Source: Manganitrophus sp963718695 (GTDB lineage: Bacteria > Nitrospirota > Nitrospiria > SBBL01 > Manganitrophaceae). Taken from it: a stretch of DNA of 64,000 nt. The position numbers and the translations under genes are program-made. The notes beneath the pieces were generated by a model. That model saw only the letters and a list, made by a program, of their open reading frames with translations. It was not told where the DNA came from and made no database searches. The stretch is taken from the NCBI GenBank assembly GCA_963718695.1, contig OY970371.1, positions 868,001 to 932,000 of the forward strand, read 5' to 3'. Below are positions 60,701 through 64,000 of the stretch, piece after piece (the first letter of the stretch is position 1; every line of letters starts with the position of its first letter).

Positions 60701-60898
60701 TTGTTTGCCGTCCCAAATACGAAAGTCAGGGTTCCCGGCCTCGGTCTTCTTTGGAAGGGTCGTGATATGAATATTCTTTTTATGGACGGAATCGGCATAG
60801 CCTTTTAGGAGCGCTTCTAAATGGGTGTAGAAGCTCTCCTCTCTGGCATCTCCCTGCTGTGCCGTTTTAAAGACCTGTTTGAGATACCTTTTCAACAT
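57785..60898 (-). CDS. One-polypeptide restriction-modification enzyme (type IIG-like)
   Basis: 1,037 residues, ATG 60898. An N-terminal nuclease-like domain has P57-D58, E73 and K75 in I-E-A-K (PD-(D/E)XK). The helical middle contains G-V-Y-Y-T-P-E-P-V-V. An N6-adenine methyltransferase follows with D-P-A-A-G at 363-367 (SAM motif I) and N-P-P-Y at 484-487 (catalytic), and then a long C-terminal region likely to hold target recognition. No helicase domain is visible, so it fits a combined cut-and-methylate enzyme of the Eco57I/MmeI type rather than type I or ISP. The recognition site is unknown. It sits beside a toxin-antitoxin pair. Confidence 0.87.
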   Translation of the reverse strand: MLKRYLKQVFKTAQQGDAREESFYTHLEALLKGYADSVHKKNIHITTLPKKTEAGNPDFRIWDGKQNIVGYIEAKSPTEENLDHIERSEQLQRYRNTFPNLILTNLFEFRLYREGDLIDKVQIGRPFIVHKLKTIPPVEKEEAFLGLLEKFFSFSLPKSYSAKTLAIELANRTRFLRDQVIAEELKGEEEKGSGFILGFYEAFQTHLISGLTKEDFADLYSQTITYGLFASRMRSQNGFNRRLAFDNIPPSIGILRDVFRFISLEDLPPQMEWIVDEISQVLAAADVGQILHKYFREGKGSDPIIHFYETFLAEYDPAERERRGVYYTPEPVVSYITRSLQIILKEYFDRTDGFATTSVTVLDPAAGTLTFLAEAAKLAVAEFTEKYGEGGKQILIRDHILKNFYAFELMMAPYAVGHLKMSFLLEELGYSLKKEDRFKLYLTNTLEMEELAQTNLPGMSSLAEESRLAGKVKKEKPILVVLGNPPYSGHSTNIGEWISKEIRAYYQVDGKPLGEKNPKWLQDDYVKFIRFAQWKIDQAGEGVLGFITNHSYLDNPTFRGMRQSLMNSFDHIYLLDLHGNSLKKEKCPDGSKDENVFDIQQGVAIGLFIKKKGLKKKVVHAERWGRRDQKYEWLLENDVNTTEWKPIKPKSEFYLFVPRDEATLDRYDLYPKVTEIFPLNGVGMTTARDEFVIDLDKSPLLNRIRLFKNSKYSDDELHAFSQINKKKGWSIRKAWNMLQDISDSELKEFILPVLYRPFDVRWIFYHDSVVWRTVKKVMQHMTGENLGLIIPRRVELSGGWQHALATNLLVEHVTISLKTTDYLLPLYLYHDTGKKDLFTAIESPYKTSNINPDLLSALSITYGKKPTPEEVFYYIYAVLYANTYRTRYAEFLKTDFPRVPFTKSLKLFLEMGKYGKALVELHLLKSAELDPPMARFQGKGDHRVEKPRYDEGEHRVHINTSQYFEGIEKEVWEYQIGGYQVLEKWMKDRKKRVLSLEEIQHYCRVATALKRTIAVQERIDLSYPQVEMKTIDLTRSQ

Positions 60899-60985
60899 GA
60901 TTTCGTCCCTCTGCCCAGGACTATAGATGATTTTTGAAAGGATGACAAGATTGAATTGACGCTCAGACCCGTCGCCCTGCGGCGG

Positions 60986-61014
60986 TTGTCAAGCCCTCCC
61001 CCGGCTGTTATAAT
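60986..61014 (+). promoter_or_regulatory. Promoter for a leaderless mRNA
   Basis: TTGTCA (60986-60991), 17-base spacer, TATAAT (61009-61014). The ATG of the next gene is at 61021, six bases beyond the -10, where transcription should begin. Confidence 0.65.
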
Positions 61015-61020
61015 CCCCTC

Positions 61021-63774
61021 ATGCCTTTTAATCTCAAAGAATTCGAAAAGACGATCGGTTCGGCGAAAGTCCTCTCCGATTCTCCCGCCATCACCGCCTA
61101 TTCGATCGACGCCAGCATCTACAAGGTCGTGCCTCAAGCGGTGGCGGTGATCGAATCGCGGGAGGATCTTGAAAAAGTGCTCCAGTACGCCAAGCAGCAT
61201 CGCGTTTCCCTGACCGCCCGGAGCGGCGGGACCAACCTGACCGGCAATGCGGTCGGCGAGGGGATTATCCTCGAATTCTCCCACCTCAATCAGATTCTGG
61301 AGATCAATGACCAAGCCCGGTGGGCCCGCGTTCAGCCGGGGATCGTTTTTGCCGAGCTGAACAGGCGGCTGGCGAAGCGGGGGTGGATGTTCGCTCCCGA
61401 TCCGTCGAGCGGCGACATGTGCAAGCTCGGCGGGATGCTCGGAAACAACGCGGCCGGACCCCACACGCTCAAATACGGCGCCACCCGCGACAACGTCCTG
61501 GAGATGGAAATTCTTCTGTCGAATGGCAGCTGGGTCACCGCCAAAGAGTACCGGCTCGATGATCCCTACTTGCAAAAGATCCTGGTCGAGAATCCCTTTT
61601 TGAGAGATCTGATCGAGCTGATCCGGCGGAACAGCGACTTGATCCAATCGAAGCGGCCGAAGGTGTCGAAGAACTCCAGCGGGTACAACCTGTTCGATCT
61701 CGCCGACGGATTGGCACGCGGCGTCTTCCCGCTCCACCAACTCCTCATCGGAAGCGAGGGAACGCTCGGCCTGACGGTGGAGGCGAAGATCAAGCTGGTC
61801 CCCAAACCGGCGGAAACGGCCACGGCCCTCATCTACTTCGACCGGCTCTCCGAGATCGGCGACGCGGTCAATGCCCTTCTTCCGCTGGCGCCGAGTGCGT
61901 TGGAGATGATGGATGCCAACTCGCTCGACCTCGTCGGGCGGGCCCGCTTCGGTATTCCGAAGCAGGCGGCGGCGATGTTGCTGGTGGAGTTTGATGCATC
62001 GCCCCGAGTAAAGATGGACGAAGTTCACCGGGCGGTGACCCGGTATCATCTCAGCGCCCCCATGACCGAGGCGTTCGACCCCGATAATCAGGCCGAGCTC
62101 TGGCGCGTGCGGAAGGCGATGTACCCGACCCTCTATAACTATGACGCCAAGAAGAAGCCGGTCAACTTTGCCGATGACGTGGTGGTCGCCGCCGATCGCA
62201 TTCCGGAGCTGATCGCCTATCTCGACCGCCTCTTCGCCGAGAAGGGGGTGGCGGTGGCGATCTACGGTCACATCGGCAACGGGAATGCCCATATCAATCC
62301 TTTGCTCAATGTGAATGATCCGGCCGATTTCGAAAAGATGGTCGCCCTCTCCCACGAGATCCATCAAACGGTCATCGACCGGTTCGGCGGCTCGCTCTGC
62401 GGGGAGCACGGCGATGGGCGGGTGCGGGCCGAGTTCGTCAAAGCGCTCTATGGCCCGGAGCTCTACACCCTCTTTAAGCGGGTGAAGACCCTCTTCGATC
62501 CGGCGTATCTTCTCAACCCCGGCGTCAAGATTACGGAGACGCCGTTTACCGAGAAGATCGATTTCGAACGGCTCGCCAAGCAGTGCGCTACCTGCGGGAA
62601 GTGCAACTCGGTCTGTCCGGTCTACGATGTCGCCGGGGAGGAGTCGAATGCCGCGCGGGGATGGTTCCACATCGTGACCGCGCCCGACTACTCCTACGAG
62701 AAATCGGCTCGGATCGTCGAAGCATGCGTCAATTGTAAGTCGTGCCGGAGCGTCTGTCCCGCCGGAATCGACGTCTCGGAGCTGATTTTGAAAAAGCGGG
62801 AGGAACATCCGAACCAGACGGCGGGGATGGCCTTCTGGCTCCAATCAAAGGCCTCCTTGTTCGAGACCCTGTTGAAATTGGCGGCCTGGACGCAGCCGAT
62901 CTGGGACAACCGGATCGGCCGGTTTATGATCGAGCATCTGACCCTTCCGATCATGAAAGGACTCGCGCCGACGGCGCGGATTCCGGCCGACATGATCCTG
63001 CCGAAGCTGGCGAAGCGGCATTTGCGAGAACGTTATGCCGCCTTGACCGAGTCCGACAGCCCGATCGCCTATTTCCACGGCTGCGCGGCCAACTACTTCG
63101 ACGACGGCGTGGGGGATGCGGTGATCGAGGTTCTCAAAAAAAACGGAGTGGAGGCGGCCCTTCCGCCGCAGCGTTGCTCCGGAACGCCGATCCAGACCTA
63201 CGGCTGGGTCGACCGGGTCCGGGAGAATGCCCGGTTCAATATCGCTTCCCTTGAGCGGTTCGAGAAGGTGATCACCGGCTGCGCTTCCTGCACCTTTATG
63301 TTGAAAGATTATGTCGGCCTTCTTCCTCCCGAGGAGCGGGCGCAGGCAAAGCGGCTCGCGGCGAAGGTGGTCCATATCTCTGAGTTCCTGGCAAGCACCC
63401 TTCCGGTCAAAGAGGCTTCGGCGCCGTCTGAGAAAAAGAAAAAGGTTACTTATCACTCTTCTTGTCATCTTCGGGCGGCCGGGGTGAGCAAGCCGCCGCG
63501 GGATCTGCTTCGCCGCCATTCCGGTCTTGAGTTCGTCGAGATGGCCGATGCCGACCGCTGCGCCGGCGGCGCGGGAACGTTCTGCGTCAAAAATCCGAAA
63601 CAGTCGGAAGCGATCTTCGAGCGGAAGCGGCGCGGGATCGAAGAGAGCGGGGCGGAGATCGTCGCCACCTCCTGCCCCGCCTGCATGATCCAGCTTCAGA
63701 ACGGTCTCAAGGGAAAGGTCGAAGTGAAACATATCGCCCGATTGATGAACGAAGAGGAGGCGTCCGATGGGTGA
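61021..63774 (+). CDS. FAD-linked D-2-hydroxyacid dehydrogenase with Fe-S and CCG domains
   Basis: 917 residues. An FAD-binding domain of the GlcD/D-lactate dehydrogenase type (about 35-235: R-S-G-G-T-N-L-T-G-N, G-G-M-L-G-N-N-A-A-G), a substrate cap and FAD-oxidase C domain (to about 505, G-H-I-G-N-G-N-A-H, C-G-E-H-G-D-G-R) come first. Two 4Fe-4S motifs follow (C-A-T-C-G-K-C-N-S-V-C-P; C-V-N-C-K-S-C-R-S-V-C-P), then two CCG-type domains (about 684 and 820, H-S-S-C-H-L-R; S-C-P-A-C). It likely oxidises D-lactate, glycolate or a related acid and passes electrons on through Fe-S clusters. Overlaps the next gene by 8 bp. Confidence 0.92.
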   Translation: MPFNLKEFEKTIGSAKVLSDSPAITAYSIDASIYKVVPQAVAVIESREDLEKVLQYAKQHRVSLTARSGGTNLTGNAVGEGIILEFSHLNQILEINDQARWARVQPGIVFAELNRRLAKRGWMFAPDPSSGDMCKLGGMLGNNAAGPHTLKYGATRDNVLEMEILLSNGSWVTAKEYRLDDPYLQKILVENPFLRDLIELIRRNSDLIQSKRPKVSKNSSGYNLFDLADGLARGVFPLHQLLIGSEGTLGLTVEAKIKLVPKPAETATALIYFDRLSEIGDAVNALLPLAPSALEMMDANSLDLVGRARFGIPKQAAAMLLVEFDASPRVKMDEVHRAVTRYHLSAPMTEAFDPDNQAELWRVRKAMYPTLYNYDAKKKPVNFADDVVVAADRIPELIAYLDRLFAEKGVAVAIYGHIGNGNAHINPLLNVNDPADFEKMVALSHEIHQTVIDRFGGSLCGEHGDGRVRAEFVKALYGPELYTLFKRVKTLFDPAYLLNPGVKITETPFTEKIDFERLAKQCATCGKCNSVCPVYDVAGEESNAARGWFHIVTAPDYSYEKSARIVEACVNCKSCRSVCPAGIDVSELILKKREEHPNQTAGMAFWLQSKASLFETLLKLAAWTQPIWDNRIGRFMIEHLTLPIMKGLAPTARIPADMILPKLAKRHLRERYAALTESDSPIAYFHGCAANYFDDGVGDAVIEVLKKNGVEAALPPQRCSGTPIQTYGWVDRVRENARFNIASLERFEKVITGCASCTFMLKDYVGLLPPEERAQAKRLAAKVVHISEFLASTLPVKEASAPSEKKKKVTYHSSCHLRAAGVSKPPRDLLRRHSGLEFVEMADADRCAGGAGTFCVKNPKQSEAIFERKRRGIEESGAEIVATSCPACMIQLQNGLKGKVEVKHIARLMNEEEASDG

Positions 63775-64000
63775 ACAGGACCCCTCCCGGAACGTTTTGA
63801 TCTACGATGCCGAATGCCGGCTCTGCGTCTCTTCGAAAGAATGGGTTGCGCGATGGGATCGGCGGCGCCGGATTCGATTCCTGCCGTTCCAAGATCCCCA
63901 GGCGAAAGAGCGGGTCCCCGATTTGGCGGGGATGGCCTGCATGGACGCGATGCGCTTCATCGATGCGCACGGAAACACCACCTCCGGGGTGGACGCCTTC
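63767..64000 (+). CDS. DCC-family (DUF393) thiol-disulfide protein, 3'-truncated
   Basis: ATG 63767 inside the end of the dehydrogenase gene, with GAGGAGG upstream; 78 codons reach the window edge. The DUF393 signature is seen as I-Y-D-A-E-C-R-L-C (D-x-x-C-x-x-C) followed by the W-D-R-R and F-L-P-F-Q-D pattern. Predicted thioredoxin-like redox protein, co-transcribed with the dehydrogenase. Confidence 0.85.
   Translation, partial: MGEQDPSRNVLIYDAECRLCVSSKEWVARWDRRRRIRFLPFQDPQAKERVPDLAGMACMDAMRFIDAHGNTTSGVDAF

Noticed and set aside
60892..62844. 650-codon minus-strand frame opposite the FAD dehydrogenase gene
   Set aside because: The plus strand encodes a complete, motif-rich enzyme; the antisense text is His/Arg/Asp-rich noise.

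Overview
The window is a stretch of about 58% GC bacterial chromosome with no rRNA, tRNA, CRISPR or complete insertion sequence. Signalling genes dominate it: multi-PAS and multi-HAMP histidine kinases, REC-PAS-GAF-GGDEF-EAL proteins and a sigma-54 activator. With many exported repeat lipoproteins, a CDGSH protein, a PEP carboxylase and a D-lactate-dehydrogenase-type FAD/Fe-S protein, this fits an environmental Gram-negative lineage. Nitrospirota is my best guess, but it is an inference from gene content and style, not a database match.

Layout. 1-13 kb: the end of a molybdate transporter ATPase gene; a promoter-RNA-terminator unit; a poly-PAS NarL-type kinase (split by one frameshift) with its LuxR-type regulator; a receiver relic; two tandem c-di-GMP turnover proteins. 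13-20.8 kb: ferredoxin/metallo-beta-lactamase protein, MsrA, a secreted zinc-metalloprotease-like protein with CARDB repeats, HdeD-like, CBS and small exported proteins. 20.9-25 kb: three tandem paralogous lipoproteins, each with a collagen-like stalk and seven 40-residue blades. 25-31 kb: an accessory zone with an AT-richer beta-solenoid membrane protein, debris of a serine hydrolase and of a TonB-dependent receptor, a YfiR-like protein and an eight-repeat lipoprotein. 31-39 kb: a diguanylate cyclase, sensor kinases (one cut by an in-frame amber codon), hemerythrin, a glutaredoxin-like protein and an NtrC-type activator. 39-47.5 kb: PEP carboxylase, DUF2459 and DUF1499 proteins, an exported EndoU-like putative nuclease with a small partner gene, and a protein joining a fructose-2,6-bisphosphatase-like domain to a phosphofructokinase. 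47.8-56.4 kb: a poly-HAMP hybrid kinase whose 276-bp repeats carry eight single-base indels, then two tandem REC-PAS kinases. 56.5-64 kb: CDGSH protein, DUF4258/YgiT toxin-antitoxin pair, a one-polypeptide restriction-modification enzyme, a FAD/4Fe-4S/CCG dehydrogenase and the start of a DCC-family gene.

How they fit together. Several kinases sit beside or contain receiver domains, and at least three GGDEF proteins (two with EAL domains) plus a YfiR homologue point to heavy c-di-GMP and two-component control of envelope or surface functions. The exported repeat proteins are plausible surface outputs, though nothing in the sequence links them directly to the kinases. The toxin-antitoxin/restriction-modification block is a small defence module. 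Single-base frameshifts recur (about 2767, 28890, 45060 and eight between 48825 and 50537), so part of the apparent gene breakage may be consensus error.
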